Shown here: positions 23,348 through 32,498 of the stretch, in pieces
Position numbering within the stretch: position 1 is the stretch's first letter
Layout: the number at the start of each line of letters is the position of its first letter
Assembly (NCBI RefSeq): GCF_003115845.1
Contig: NZ_KZ819037.1
Location: 1 to 64,000 of the forward strand
Length of the DNA: 64,000 nucleotides
Direction: 5' to 3'
From: Brenneria roseae subsp. roseae
Lineage (GTDB): Bacteria > Pseudomonadota > Gammaproteobacteria > Enterobacterales > Enterobacteriaceae
Position numbers and translations under genes: made by a program
Notes under the pieces: model-generated
Database searches by the model: none
Told to the model about the DNA's origin: nothing
What the model saw: the letters and a program-made list of their open reading frames with translations, nothing else

Positions 23348-23373
23348 AAAACCGTGAACGCCGCCACGGTTTT
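23348..23373. terminator. bidirectional terminator-like hairpin
   Basis: AAAACCGTG pairs with CACGGTTTT across an eight-base loop, giving A-tracts and T-tracts on both sides. It lies between convergent yhgN and yhhW and could terminate both. Confidence 0.65.
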
Positions 23374-23457
23374 CCGACATCAGGAAAAGGGGAAGCATCC
23401 TGACGATGTGGAGCCATAAATCCGGCCTGACGCTCACGTCTATGCCCAAGAAGTTAC

Positions 23458-24153
23458 CTACACCGGCGGCAAATCAAACAGCAAAATCTCGCTGTCTTTG
23501 CTGGCATGAACCGATAGCGTTTCTTCGTCCCAAATCGCGAAAGCATCGCTGGTTTCGGCCTTGTGTCCATTAATTTCCACACTGCCGCGCACCACCTGAA
23601 TCCAGATGCGGCGTCCCGCCTGAACCTGATAAATAGACTGCTCCTGCGGTTTCAACGCCCAGCGCCACAATGTCATATCCTGAAAAACTTTCAGGGAGCC
23701 ATCACGGGCATCGGGCGACAGCACCAATTGCCGTCCCTGTGGAACATCAAAACGTTTCTGGTCATAACGTGGCGTCAGACCCGCTTTTTCAGGGATGATC
23801 CAAATCTGGTACAGATGCAGCAATTCATCGCGGCTGGCGTTGTATTCAGAGTGACGGATGCCGGTGCCGGCGCTCATGATCTGGAACTCACCGGCCTGAA
23901 TCTGCTCCTTGTTGCCCATGCTGTCCTGATGTTCAATCGTCCCGCTCAAAATATAGGTCAGGATTTCCATGTCTTTGTGCGGATGCGTACCAAAACCTTG
24001 TCCGCCTTCGATCCGGTCTTCATTGATGACGCGCAGCGCCGAAAAGCCCATGAATTCACGATCGTAATAATCAGCAAATGAAAATGTGTGCCAGCTATCC
24101 AGCCAACCGTGGTTCGCGTGCCCGCGCTGTTGCGCTTTACGTAAATAGATCAT
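23458..24153 (-). CDS. yhhW: pirin-family protein YhhW (quercetin 2,3-dioxygenase-like)
   Basis: A bicupin protein of 231 residues, the exact E. coli YhhW length. The metal ligands of the N-terminal cupin are all present: H57 and H59 in GTHPHKD, H101 and E103 in IRHSEY. E. coli YhhW has quercetinase activity in vitro; the cellular substrate is unknown. GGGAG lies eight bases before the ATG. It neighbours ryhB, as in E. coli, where yhhW, yhhX and ryhB are linked; yhhX is not present here. Confidence 0.94.
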   Translation of the reverse strand: MIYLRKAQQRGHANHGWLDSWHTFSFADYYDREFMGFSALRVINEDRIEGGQGFGTHPHKDMEILTYILSGTIEHQDSMGNKEQIQAGEFQIMSAGTGIRHSEYNASRDELLHLYQIWIIPEKAGLTPRYDQKRFDVPQGRQLVLSPDARDGSLKVFQDMTLWRWALKPQEQSIYQVQAGRRIWIQVVRGSVEINGHKAETSDAFAIWDEETLSVHASKDSEILLFDLPPV

Positions 24154-24293
24154 GTCAGTTACTCCCGTACTTTGATAAGTAAAGTCTAACGGGTGCTAAA
24201 GAATAAGATAGCGTAAAAAATTTAACGCGCTGTTCAAAAAATCAGAACAGGATGGCAACACGGATTTCAGCAGAGGGAGAGCAAATCGCAGGC

Positions 24294-24457
24294 AAAAAAA
24301 AAGCCAGCACCCGAGCTGGCTAAATAAATACTGGAAGCAATGTGAGCAATGTCGTGCCTTCACAGCAAAACCGACGTTTGTCATGTGCATATCATCCATA
24401 GAGACCTTGTCTATACAAAGGATCACACTGACAGAACCGTTGGTTTCCCCGGAACGC
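24294..24457 (-). ncRNA. ryhB: RyhB small RNA (iron-stress regulator), extended form
   Basis: Read on the minus strand, bases 24363 down to 24294 reproduce the conserved part of RyhB: GCACGACATTGCTCACATTG, then CTTCCAGTAT, then the terminator stem AGCCAGC/GCTGGCT followed by a run of nine T. RyhB is an Hfq-dependent RNA that blocks translation of non-essential iron proteins when iron is scarce. Upstream, the promoter and Fur box align with those of E. coli ryhB and place the start at about 24457. That makes a transcript of about 164 nt against 90 in E. coli; the additional 5' sequence contains a hairpin CCTTTGT/ACAAGG. Position beside yhhW matches E. coli. Confidence 0.92.
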
Positions 24458-24459
24458 AT

Positions 24460-24493
24460 GACAATAATAATCATTATCATTCGCGTCTGTAAA
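24460..24493 (-). promoter_or_regulatory. ryhB promoter with Fur box
   Basis: On the minus strand TTTACA (24493-24488) and TATTAT (24469-24464) form -35 and -10 boxes with an 18-base spacer. A 19-base Fur box of the GATAATGAT-type inverted repeat covers 24460-24478, overlapping the -10. This predicts repression by Fe-loaded Fur. Confidence 0.88.
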
Positions 24494-24558
24494 GTATTTT
24501 TTTACCCCGGACAGACATCGCTCATTGCATGTAAAAGGCAGTAATCAGCAACGCGCAG

Positions 24559-25767
24559 TTACTCCTGAACCAGCGCCCGGGCCAATAGCGTAATCGGATG
24601 TTCACAGGGTTTACTGGTGGACATTTCGATTTGCCATTTACAGGTTTCGCAATCCGTCACCACTACATCCACGTCGCTTTCTTCTATCTGACGGAACAGC
24701 GGTGCGCCAATCCCCTGCGCCGTGGTGTAATTTTCTTTTTTGAAACCATAGGTGCCGGCGATACCGCAGCACTGGGAATCCAGCACGATCAGTTCGATGC
24801 CGGGGATCCGCTGCAACAGCGCGAGCGTATACGCCGTCCACCCCATTCGCTCCAGATGGCACGGCGTATGATAGGCCACGCGCAGCGGCAGTGAACGCAA
24901 CGGCAATGTACGCCCTTCTTCTTCCAGCAGGCGGTAGAGCCGGCGGGTAACCAGTTCGATGCCTTCACGGACATTGCCGTTATCGATACCCAACAGATGC
25001 GGATATTCATCCCGTAGCGTAAAGGTACAGCTGGATGAGGTTGCCACCACCGGAATCGCCTTGCCGTTGATCGCCTCATCCAGAGAGTTGATGTTTATAC
25101 GCGCCTGCTTGCGTGCCTGATCGTGATAACCATTGGCAATCAACGGCACACCGCAGCATTTCTCTTTGCTCAGCAGCTGCACGCCGATACCCAGCGCGTT
25201 AAAGACCCGAATAAGGTCTTTTCCCAATTGGGGATGGTTGTAATTCACATAGCAGCCATGAAAATAGGCAATCTGTTCGGCATAGTGCTGCTGTCGTTGC
25301 GCCTGCTGGCGATACCAGCGACGGAACGTACCGAAAGAATATTTCGGTAACTGGCGGCGATGGTCGATTTTCAGTGCCTTATCCAGTAACTGACGCACGG
25401 GTTTCAGGCTGGTCGCCGTATTGACCAACGGCGCAAATGGCGTCGCCATCGTTCCCATAAAATCGGTATGACTCAGGATGGCATCACGCAATGTCGGCTT
25501 GTGTTCACTGTAGCTGGCTTTCGCGCGCTGAATGATGTCGCCAATTTTAACGTCTGAAGGGCAAGCCACTTCACAGCGCTTACAGTTGGTGCAATATTTT
25601 AATGCTTCATCGTATAGCGCGGGATCTTTACGGCGCAGGCGCTCGCCGTCCGGGCCAGCCTGTTTCGGCCCCGGATACAAAGGGTTAACCCGCGATACCG
25701 GGCAATAGGTGGTACATACCGTACACTTGATGCAATTTTCAAAACTGTTATCAGTAAGCAGACTCAT
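24559..25767 (-). CDS. glpC: anaerobic glycerol-3-phosphate dehydrogenase subunit C
   Basis: Membrane-associated Fe-S subunit that passes electrons from GlpAB to menaquinone during anaerobic growth. 402 residues (E. coli 396). Two N-terminal [4Fe-4S] motifs, CIKCTVCTTYCP and CTNCKRCEVACP, and two C-terminal CCG domains (EKCCGVP, SQCCGIAGTYG) are visible. Its ATG overlaps the glpB stop (ATGA). Last gene of glpABC; ryhB lies downstream in the same orientation. Confidence 0.96.
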   Translation of the reverse strand: MSLLTDNSFENCIKCTVCTTYCPVSRVNPLYPGPKQAGPDGERLRRKDPALYDEALKYCTNCKRCEVACPSDVKIGDIIQRAKASYSEHKPTLRDAILSHTDFMGTMATPFAPLVNTATSLKPVRQLLDKALKIDHRRQLPKYSFGTFRRWYRQQAQRQQHYAEQIAYFHGCYVNYNHPQLGKDLIRVFNALGIGVQLLSKEKCCGVPLIANGYHDQARKQARININSLDEAINGKAIPVVATSSSCTFTLRDEYPHLLGIDNGNVREGIELVTRRLYRLLEEEGRTLPLRSLPLRVAYHTPCHLERMGWTAYTLALLQRIPGIELIVLDSQCCGIAGTYGFKKENYTTAQGIGAPLFRQIEESDVDVVVTDCETCKWQIEMSTSKPCEHPITLLARALVQE

Positions 25768-27026
25768 TGGTTGCCCTCCTTCAGTATCTGGTCGGCAACA
25801 TACAGCGCGCTGAGCATGGATACTCCCGCTCCGCAGCCTTGAGCAATCGGATCGAACCCTTCCAGTACCGCGCCGATGGCATACAGGTTATCCACGGTTT
25901 TACCGCCGATGGCGGGCCGCAGATTTTCATCCGTCATCACGCCGAATTGCATATAGGGTTGAGCGGCAAAGACATCTTGTTGACTCCAGCATTCGCGACG
26001 TGCGTCAAAACGCACATCCAGCCCGAATACCGGCTCAGCGATCTGGTCGAATTGCGCCACCAGGCCATTACTGAAAAAACTGCCGCTGGCCAATACCACC
26101 TGAGCCGCACGCAGCGGGATATCCCCGTGATTATGGGTATACAGCACCGCCTCATGGGGAGTCAGATCGGCACGCTCCACTCTGTCGCCCGGCATCACTA
26201 TGCCGCCCAGTTGGCGAAAACGACGAGATAGCGCCTGATGCAAACGCAATCCCAACAATGATGGCGGCAACGTCGGCAATAGCAGCACCGGTTTGCCGAG
26301 CGCATTATGCAGCTCCGTCATCACCGATACATTTTCCAGCCCCAGACAGGCAGGCATAACGATCGCGTCATTACCGTTGGCCAGCGTCGCCAGTTCATCG
26401 ATCAATGCCGGCAGATTCTCCGGCCGATCCAATACACGGGCGATATTCACCGACCGAAATTCACTGGGGTTGTGACGTAAACGATCCAGCACCGGCAGTT
26501 TTAAATCATCACTGCGGGCCGCAATCCCCTGAACCTGCAATGCCCCCGCCACAATACGGGATTGAAAATCAAGAAAACCTTCAATACCGGCAATTAACGG
26601 CCTTTCCCAATGCAGGGCTTCAGACAACCCGCAGGTGACGCTGTCGGCAGGGCTGAGCCAGCAGGGACGAAACTTGCCCAGAGGCGTCATGCGTTGATGG
26701 TTCTGACGATAATCCCCCAGCACCGCAATATCAGAACGGCTTAATAACGCTTGCGCTTCAGGCAGTAATGCCGTGATACGTTCGGCACCGATACGCGAAT
26801 AAGGATGTTGGGGCGCCAATCGGGCCAATTCGGTCAAAGCATTCAATGGCTGACTTACCGCGCGGCCATCCGGCAGGCAAGAGAGCAAATCCAACGCGCC
26901 GGAAGAGAAATGCAGCGCGCTTTGTCCGGCGCTGACAATCGCACAACGTTTTCCCAATTCAGACAACCGAATGCCACAGGTTAACCCCGCCAGACCGCCG
27001 CCAATAATGACTACGTCATACCGCAT
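25764..27026 (-). CDS. glpB: anaerobic glycerol-3-phosphate dehydrogenase subunit B
   Basis: Flavoprotein subunit of the anaerobic GlpABC dehydrogenase, 420 residues (E. coli 419). Starts with the dinucleotide fold MRYDVVIIGGGLAGLTCG and ends with the FAD-binding region AIGAVLEGFDPIAQGCGAG. The ATG at 27026 follows AGGAGG with six bases spacing and lies inside the end of glpA (11-base overlap), so translation is coupled. Confidence 0.96.
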   Translation of the reverse strand: MRYDVVIIGGGLAGLTCGIRLSELGKRCAIVSAGQSALHFSSGALDLLSCLPDGRAVSQPLNALTELARLAPQHPYSRIGAERITALLPEAQALLSRSDIAVLGDYRQNHQRMTPLGKFRPCWLSPADSVTCGLSEALHWERPLIAGIEGFLDFQSRIVAGALQVQGIAARSDDLKLPVLDRLRHNPSEFRSVNIARVLDRPENLPALIDELATLANGNDAIVMPACLGLENVSVMTELHNALGKPVLLLPTLPPSLLGLRLHQALSRRFRQLGGIVMPGDRVERADLTPHEAVLYTHNHGDIPLRAAQVVLASGSFFSNGLVAQFDQIAEPVFGLDVRFDARRECWSQQDVFAAQPYMQFGVMTDENLRPAIGGKTVDNLYAIGAVLEGFDPIAQGCGAGVSMLSALYVADQILKEGNQ

Positions 27027-28686
27027 GGTGTTCCTCCTGACCGTCATCGGCCGTCAAGCCGCACAGCCCCTGATATACCCAGTTGGTAAATTCGCTTTCG
27101 CGCAGCGTATTGCCCCAGGCAACCGGGCGAATGCCCTTCCAGCGTTCATTCAGAAACTGGCTGAGTTGGATAATGGATTGCTCCGGCGTCGATTGTCCCA
27201 GGCGGCATAGCAGCCCCGCCGCCCGACACGCGCACAGCTCGCCCTGACACGTTCCCATCCCCACCCGGGTACGCCGGCGTAAATCAATCAGGTTGTTCAC
27301 CTGTAGCGATTCCACCGCATAGCGCACTTCACCTGCGGTGACCGCTTCACATTCGCAGACCAGACTGCTATCCAGACGTTCTCCCGAGATCAAACGCCCG
27401 GCGCGATCGCCGTGACGATAAATCGCCGATCCTCGCAGCGGCGCCGACAGTTGTCTGTCATCCGTGGGTTTTGTCGTGGATTGAGCCGGCTGGCGTCGCT
27501 CTCCGGTGGGCTCGGAGCCCGGCAGCGCTCTCTGGGCCGTGGAACAGGCAACGTTGTGGCCCAGCTTTTCGCAAATTTTGTCCGTGGCCCATTCGGCCAT
27601 CAGTCGATACGTCATCAGCTTGCCGCCCGTAATGGTGATAAATCCTTCCAATCCATCGCGGCTGGCGTGGTCTAGCAGCACAATGCCACGGCTCACGCTC
27701 CGTCCACTCGGGTCGCTGTCGTTCGCAACCAACGGGCGCACACCGGCATAAGCGCGCAAGATACGCGTGGTCGCCAGCTGCGGCGCCAGCATGCTGCCTT
27801 CACGAATCAGGGTGTCAACTTCATCAGGAGTCACCGTCATATTGTCGATTTGGTCGTAATCGACGCGGGTTGAGGTCGTGCCAATCAGGGAAATCGTATC
27901 GCCCGGCACCAGAATATCGGCGTCCGCAGGCTTGCGGCAGCGGTTGATGACCATGTTGTTAATACGATGTCCCAAAATCAGCAATGCGCCTTTGGCCGGA
28001 AACATACGCACCCGCAGGTCGGCATATTCGGCAATATGCTGTCCCCAGATCCCAGCCGCATTCACCACAATCTGAGCGTATATCTCTGTTTCAGTAGAAT
28101 CTTTGTGGTCGAAAACGCGTACGCCGGTAATGCGATCGCCCTGACGAATTAAACCAATAACTTCATGATATGTCAGGACGATCGCGCCGTGCTCGCAGGC
28201 GTCAACCATATTGGCTGTCGTCAGCCGGAAAGGATCCACGGTGCCGTCAGGCACCCGCACCGCACCGATCAATGTTGGGTTGGCCGCCGGTTCCAGCCGC
28301 AGCGCTTCCTGCGGATCAATGGCCTGCGCATTGATTCCCGCCTGCTGGCAGGCCGTAATGAACTGGCTCTGCCAGGCAAGATCATCTTCCGGCAGCGTCA
28401 GGAACAGGCCATCGGTGGGTTCAATACAGTGGCGGGCAATACGGCGAAGAATGGTATTTTCTTCAATACATTCGCGTGCGGATTCGCCATCCGTCACGGC
28501 ATAACGCGCCCCGCTGTGCAGCAAACCGTGATTACGCCCGGTGGCGCCCGTAGCCATATCGTGGCGCTCCAGCAACAGGCAGCGCAACCCACGTAATGCA
28601 CAATCTCGCGCAATGCCGGCTCCTGTCGCGCCGCCGCCAATGATAACGACATCGGTTTCCCGGTATGCCCCTTTCTTCTGCATCAT
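27016..28686 (-). CDS. glpA: anaerobic glycerol-3-phosphate dehydrogenase subunit A
   Basis: Catalytic FAD subunit of GlpABC, oxidising glycerol-3-phosphate to dihydroxyacetone phosphate under anaerobic conditions. 556 residues against 542 in E. coli; part of the difference is a Gln/Thr/Pro-rich insertion near residue 410. FAD fold VVIIGGGATGAGIARDCALR near the N-terminus; C-terminal BFD-like [2Fe-2S] region CECEAVTAGEV and GMGTCQGELCACR. GGGG is seven bases before the ATG at 28686; a second ATG follows immediately, and the frame also extends to 28707 without a ribosome site. Confidence 0.96.
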   Translation of the reverse strand: MMQKKGAYRETDVVIIGGGATGAGIARDCALRGLRCLLLERHDMATGATGRNHGLLHSGARYAVTDGESARECIEENTILRRIARHCIEPTDGLFLTLPEDDLAWQSQFITACQQAGINAQAIDPQEALRLEPAANPTLIGAVRVPDGTVDPFRLTTANMVDACEHGAIVLTYHEVIGLIRQGDRITGVRVFDHKDSTETEIYAQIVVNAAGIWGQHIAEYADLRVRMFPAKGALLILGHRINNMVINRCRKPADADILVPGDTISLIGTTSTRVDYDQIDNMTVTPDEVDTLIREGSMLAPQLATTRILRAYAGVRPLVANDSDPSGRSVSRGIVLLDHASRDGLEGFITITGGKLMTYRLMAEWATDKICEKLGHNVACSTAQRALPGSEPTGERRQPAQSTTKPTDDRQLSAPLRGSAIYRHGDRAGRLISGERLDSSLVCECEAVTAGEVRYAVESLQVNNLIDLRRRTRVGMGTCQGELCACRAAGLLCRLGQSTPEQSIIQLSQFLNERWKGIRPVAWGNTLRESEFTNWVYQGLCGLTADDGQEEHHAV

Positions 28687-28994
28687 GTTCTCGCCCCAGA
28701 CGCTCATTGTATGTTGCTATTGGGACATAAAATATAAGGTTAATGTTTGATAAAGAGCAAAAACGAACAAAAAACGAAAATTAATAGATAATGAAAGACC
28801 GTAAATGTGATTTAACTCACTAAAATCACGCCTTCAATTCCCTCCGTTCTGTTAACATGCACACAAAAAATGTCACGCTGTCATAAAAGCGTAACATTTG
28901 AGCCATGACTCACAAATAACCATCGATTTACTCACTACAATTACGTTCGTAATAGAACAATAAATTGTCGTTTTCTTTCGCATTGGAGATATCT
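28687..28994. promoter_or_regulatory. divergent glpACB / glpTQ control region
   Basis: The 308-base region between glpA and glpT contains a strong CRP site at 28803-28824 (TGTGA-N6-TCACT core). A good GlpR operator lies at 28942-28961 (17 of 20 consensus positions). GlpR half-site-like tracts lie at 28762-28782 on the glpA side and 28963-28972 on the glpT side. This agrees with the E. coli arrangement, where GlpR and CRP control both operons from one region. No clear FNR palindrome was recognised. Confidence 0.8.
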
Positions 28995-30344
28995 ATGCTG
29001 AGTATTTTTAGGCCTGCGGCCCACCAGCCGAAAATGGAAGAAGATCACATTGATCCTGTCTATCGCCGCCTGCGCTGGCAGATTTTCATGGGGATATTTT
29101 TTGGCTACGCCGCCTACTATCTGGTACGCAAAAACTTCACGCTGGCAATGCCTTATCTGATCGAACAGGGCTTTTCCCGTGGGGATCTTGGCTTTGCGTT
29201 ATCCGGTATCTCAATTGCCTATGGTTTTTCCAAATTCATCATGGGTTCCGTATCCGACCGTTCAAACCCCCGCGTCTTTCTGCCTGCGGGATTGATTCTG
29301 GCGGCTTCCGTCATGCTGTTCATGGGCTTCGTCCCCTGGGCAACATCAAGCATTGCGGTGATGTTCGTTCTCTTGTTCCTGTGTGGCTGGTTTCAGGGAA
29401 TGGGATGGCCTCCGTGTGGACGCACCATGGTTCACTGGTGGTCTCAGAAAGAACGCGGCAGTATCGTTTCCATCTGGAACTGCGCGCACAACGTCGGGGG
29501 CGGTCTGCCACCGCTGCTGTTCCTGCTGGGTATGGCCTGGTTTAACGACTGGAAAGCGGCGTTATACATGCCGGCGTTTGCCGCCATTCTGGTTGCGCTG
29601 ATTGCCTTTGCTCTGATGCGTGACACGCCACAATCCTGCGGCCTGCCGCCGATTGAAGAGTATAAAGACGATTATCCCATTGATTACGATGAAAAAGCAG
29701 AAGAAGAGCTGACGGCGAAGCAAATCTTCATGCAGTACGTTTTCCCCAACAAACTGCTGTGGTATATCGCCATTGCCAACGTATTCGTCTACCTGCTGCG
29801 CTACGGTATCCTTGACTGGTCGCCAACCTATTTGAAAGAAGTGAAACACTTTGCACTGGATAGATCGTCCTGGGCGTATTTCCTCTACGAATATGCCGGT
29901 ATTCCCGGCACGCTGCTCTGCGGCTGGATGTCCGATAAGGTCTTCAAAGGCAATCGTGGGGCGACCGGCGTATTCTTTATGGTGCTGGTCACCATCGCAA
30001 CGATCGTTTACTGGATGAATCCGGCAGGGAATCCGCACGTAGACATGGCCTGTATGATCATCATCGGTTTCCTGATTTACGGCCCGGTCATGCTGATTGG
30101 TCTGCACGCACTGGAACTGGCGCCGAAAAAAGCCGCGGGTACCGCAGCCGGATTTACCGGCCTGTTCGGTTACCTTGGCGGCTCCGTTGCGGCCAGCGCC
30201 ATTGTCGGTTATACCGTCGATTTCTTCGGCTGGGACGGCGGCTTCATGGTAATGATCGGGGGCAGCATATTGGCTGTCGTGCTGCTGTTGATAGTGATGG
30301 TCAGTGAGAAAAAGCATAAAGAAGAATTAGCCAATCGTGCATAA
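28995..30344 (+). CDS. glpT: glycerol-3-phosphate/phosphate antiporter
   Basis: Major-facilitator inner membrane carrier that imports glycerol-3-phosphate in exchange for inorganic phosphate. 449 residues (E. coli 452), twelve membrane helices, near-identical to E. coli over the substrate-binding helices (for example [14 protein letters not shown] and [19 protein letters not shown]). The ATG at 28995 has GGAG six bases upstream. First gene of glpTQ, with glpQ 74 bases downstream. It is also the usual fosfomycin entry route in enterobacteria. Confidence 0.97.
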   Translation: MLSIFRPAAHQPKMEEDHIDPVYRRLRWQIFMGIFFGYAAYYLVRKNFTLAMPYLIEQGFSRGDLGFALSGISIAYGFSKFIMGSVSDRSNPRVFLPAGLILAASVMLFMGFVPWATSSIAVMFVLLFLCGWFQGMGWPPCGRTMVHWWSQKERGSIVSIWNCAHNVGGGLPPLLFLLGMAWFNDWKAALYMPAFAAILVALIAFALMRDTPQSCGLPPIEEYKDDYPIDYDEKAEEELTAKQIFMQYVFPNKLLWYIAIANVFVYLLRYGILDWSPTYLKEVKHFALDRSSWAYFLYEYAGIPGTLLCGWMSDKVFKGNRGATGVFFMVLVTIATIVYWMNPAGNPHVDMACMIIIGFLIYGPVMLIGLHALELAPKKAAGTAAGFTGLFGYLGGSVAASAIVGYTVDFFGWDGGFMVMIGGSILAVVLLLIVMVSEKKHKEELANRA

Positions 30345-30418
30345 TCCCGTCTTGTAAGCATCCCTCTGGCGGCGTCTACTGACGCCGCCTGTCTCTCAAC
30401 AGAAAGAGGTTTGACCGC

Positions 30419-31486
30419 ATGAGCTACGTTGTAAAATCACTTCTCACCAGTATCGCCTTGTCCTTTTCATTCGGCGCCCTTGCCGAACAAAGCAGCAAAA
30501 TCGTTATCGCCCACCGCGGCGCCAGCGGTTACCTACCAGAACATACGCTGCCAGCCAAAGCCATGGCCTACGCACAGGGAGCGGATTATCTGGAGCAGGA
30601 TCTGGTACTCACCAAAGACAACGCACTGGTCGTCCTGCACGATCACTATCTTGATCGCGTCACCGATGTCGCAGAACGCTTTCCTCAGCGAGCGCGTCAG
30701 GATGGCCGGTTTTATGCCATTGACTTCACGCTGTCAGAAATTAAGTCGCTGAAATTCACTGAAGGGTTCGACATTAAAGACGGCAAACAGATACAAAGCT
30801 ACCCCACTCGTTTCCCAATGTGGAAATCTGACTTTCACGTCCATACCTTTCAGGAAGAAATTGAGTTTATTCAGGGCCTGAATCATTCAACCGGCAAAAA
30901 TATCGGCATCTACCCTGAAATCAAAGCGCCGTGGTTCCATCATCAGGAAGGTAAAGACATTGCCCGCGAAACGCTGACCGTACTGAAACAATACGGCTAC
31001 ACTCAGAAAAACGATCGGGTATTCCTACAGTCTTTTGATGTCGCAGAGCTTAAACGCATCAAGACCGAACTACTGCCCGAAATGGAGATGGACCTGAACC
31101 TGATCCAGTTGATTGCCTATACCGACTGGCATGAAACCTATGAGAAGCAGTCTGAAGGAAAGTGGATAAACTACGACTATGACTGGATGTTCAAACCGGG
31201 CGCCATGAAGCAGATTGCCGCCTACGCCGACGGTATCGGCCCGGACTATCACATGCTGGTGAAACCCGACGCCACAACCGGGCATATTTCGTTTACCGGA
31301 CTAGTGAAAGAAGCGCACCAGAACAAACTCCAGGTTCACCCGTTTACTGCGCGAGCAGACAGGCTGCCCACGTATGCCAGGGACATCGATCAGCTTTACG
31401 ATATTCTTTATAAACAGGCGAACGTTGACGGCCTGTTCACCGATTTCCCTGACAAGGCGGTGAATTATCTTAAAAAACCGCGCTAA
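30419..31486 (+). CDS. glpQ: periplasmic glycerophosphodiester phosphodiesterase
   Basis: Hydrolyses glycerophosphodiesters in the periplasm to glycerol-3-phosphate plus alcohol, feeding GlpT. 355 residues (E. coli 358). Sec signal peptide 1-22 ending in ALA. GDPD-family metal and catalytic residues are present: H32-R33 in AHRGASGYLPEHT, E59 and D61 in YLEQDLV, H74 in VLHDHYLDR. GAGG lies before the ATG. Co-transcribed with glpT and so under GlpR/CRP control. Confidence 0.96.
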   Translation: MSYVVKSLLTSIALSFSFGALAEQSSKIVIAHRGASGYLPEHTLPAKAMAYAQGADYLEQDLVLTKDNALVVLHDHYLDRVTDVAERFPQRARQDGRFYAIDFTLSEIKSLKFTEGFDIKDGKQIQSYPTRFPMWKSDFHVHTFQEEIEFIQGLNHSTGKNIGIYPEIKAPWFHHQEGKDIARETLTVLKQYGYTQKNDRVFLQSFDVAELKRIKTELLPEMEMDLNLIQLIAYTDWHETYEKQSEGKWINYDYDWMFKPGAMKQIAAYADGIGPDYHMLVKPDATTGHISFTGLVKEAHQNKLQVHPFTARADRLPTYARDIDQLYDILYKQANVDGLFTDFPDKAVNYLKKPR

Positions 31487-31517
31487 ACTAGAACATCCCG
31501 TTGAGACGAAAACAGGG

Positions 31518-31589
31518 GGCAGAATAATACCGGAATGACGATAACGAGCCATAGTCGTATTGTTCGTTAAATCAGAGGATTATTCTGCC
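31518..31589. repeat. 72-bp element bounded by perfect 11-bp inverted repeats
   Basis: GGCAGAATAAT at 31518-31528 is exactly complementary to ATTATTCTGCC at 31579-31589. Inside, TAACGA and TCGTTA form a second nested pair. It lies 30 bases after the glpQ stop and may be a transcription-end structure, a small RNA fold, or a miniature mobile remnant. Confidence 0.55.
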
Positions 31590-31656
31590 AACACCTATCG
31601 CCTGGCACACACCTAATACTGTTAGTACTCCCAGATATCAATGCTATATATAACAT

Positions 31657-32079
31657 CTATGGGAAAGAGGGTTCCCCATATAAAGTTTCTATCCTTCGAT
31701 AATTTTCGATAGCATTACATATGTCTAAATTAAATTGATATGCCATCTCATTTTTATCTATACCTAATGTGACATAAGAGCATCTATCTTTTTTATATAC
31801 TTCCCACGACCTTTGCTCTCGTATAAATGCATCAGTGATTTCTTTATTATTCATTTTCTCTAAAGCTACTTTTATTTCGGATATCCTTTTCACCAGCATT
31901 GCCCTGGAGTCATTCTCCATCAAAGCTGCACAATTATATATTTCATGATAACTTTCCCCTTTAATCAAGTCCTTACATATTCCATTCTCACTATCTTTCA
32001 GATAATCATTTGATGTCTTCGCCCACGAACCAAAGGAAATGAGAAAGAAAAAGACTACTGCAACACTAACAATTCGCAT
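31657..32079 (-). CDS. LprI-family (DUF1311) secreted protein, putative lysozyme inhibitor or immunity protein
   Basis: A 140-residue protein with an N-terminal signal peptide (cleavage near residue 20 after SWA). The C-terminal half carries the LprI/DUF1311 pattern FIREQRSWEVYKKDRC, and five or so cysteines suggest periplasmic disulfides. LprI-type proteins bind and inhibit lysozymes. The gene is AT-rich compared with its neighbours, a sign of transfer. Its ATG follows GAGGG and lies one base beyond the stop of a broken lysozyme-like gene, the arrangement of an effector-immunity pair. The immunity role is inferred. Confidence 0.75.
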   Translation of the reverse strand: MRIVSVAVVFFFLISFGSWAKTSNDYLKDSENGICKDLIKGESYHEIYNCAALMENDSRAMLVKRISEIKVALEKMNNKEITDAFIREQRSWEVYKKDRCSYVTLGIDKNEMAYQFNLDICNAIENYRRIETLYGEPSFP

Positions 32080-32080
32080 A

Positions 32081-32449
32081 TCACCCTCTGTTATTCTTCA
32101 AATAATTAACCCTACCCCTTGCCAACTCATCCCTAACAAGAGTTTGGTTATTGGTTATATATTCTATAAAATAATCTATGCTATTTTTCGTCGCAGCTAT
32201 CATGGCTGTCTCTCCCCTATATCCCTGATAAGTCATATCGATTAAAACATCTTTTATCGCTGGATGTAACTCATCCCAACCAGGTCTATCCTGTACCTGA
32301 ATAGTTATTTCATAATAATTTTATTTTGCTCTTATTATATAATTTCGATAAGTCAAATTAAATAGGGAAATCTGTTGTCTTTCCGTTATCTCTCCAATTT
32401 CATTTCTATATTTTCTAATCCATTCATAAAAACCGTATATCTGTGACAT
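32081..32449 (-). pseudogene. broken lysozyme-like (peptidoglycan hydrolase) toxin domain fragment
   Basis: Read on the minus strand from the ATG at 32449, the frame encodes MSQIYGFYEWIRKYRNE, then GEITERQQISLFNLTY, and stops at an in-frame TAA (32321-32323). The same frame resumes with YYEITIQVQDRPGWDELHP, KDVLIDMTYQG and RDELARGRVNYL, and ends at 32081. The pattern resembles the C-terminal half of phage-type or pesticin-like lysozyme domains (EQQ-LF-TY, then an internal KD-LIDM helix, then R-xRV). The upstream part of the gene is absent, so this is a truncated remnant. It is strongly AT-rich and abuts the LprI-family gene. The family assignment is by eye and tentative. Confidence 0.6.
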
Positions 32450-32463
32450 ACGGTCTGGCGGGC

Positions 32464-32486
32464 CATCCCCAACTGGAGGGGATGGT
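32464..32486. terminator. hairpin downstream of yigL
   Basis: CCATCCCC pairs perfectly with GGGGATGG across a seven-base loop, 13 bases after the yigL stop. No T-run follows, so termination is uncertain. The foreign AT-rich sequence begins immediately beyond it. Confidence 0.45.
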
Positions 32487-32498
32487 AAAGCGAGATTA

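Larger units (their letters stand above)
23068..23457. other. repeat-rich intergenic region between yhgN and yhhW
   Basis: No gene is seen in these 390 bases. It contains two tandem copies of a modular palindromic repeat (23078-23196), a long-range inverted repeat of AAAACCTAA at about 23193-23201 and its complement near 23254-23263, and a terminator-like hairpin at 23348-23373. The two flanking genes converge. Confidence 0.6.

Noticed and set aside
24196-24480. A 94-codon minus-strand frame across the RyhB region
   Set aside because: It starts inside the Fur box and runs through the RyhB core and terminator; the RNA accounts for the conservation.
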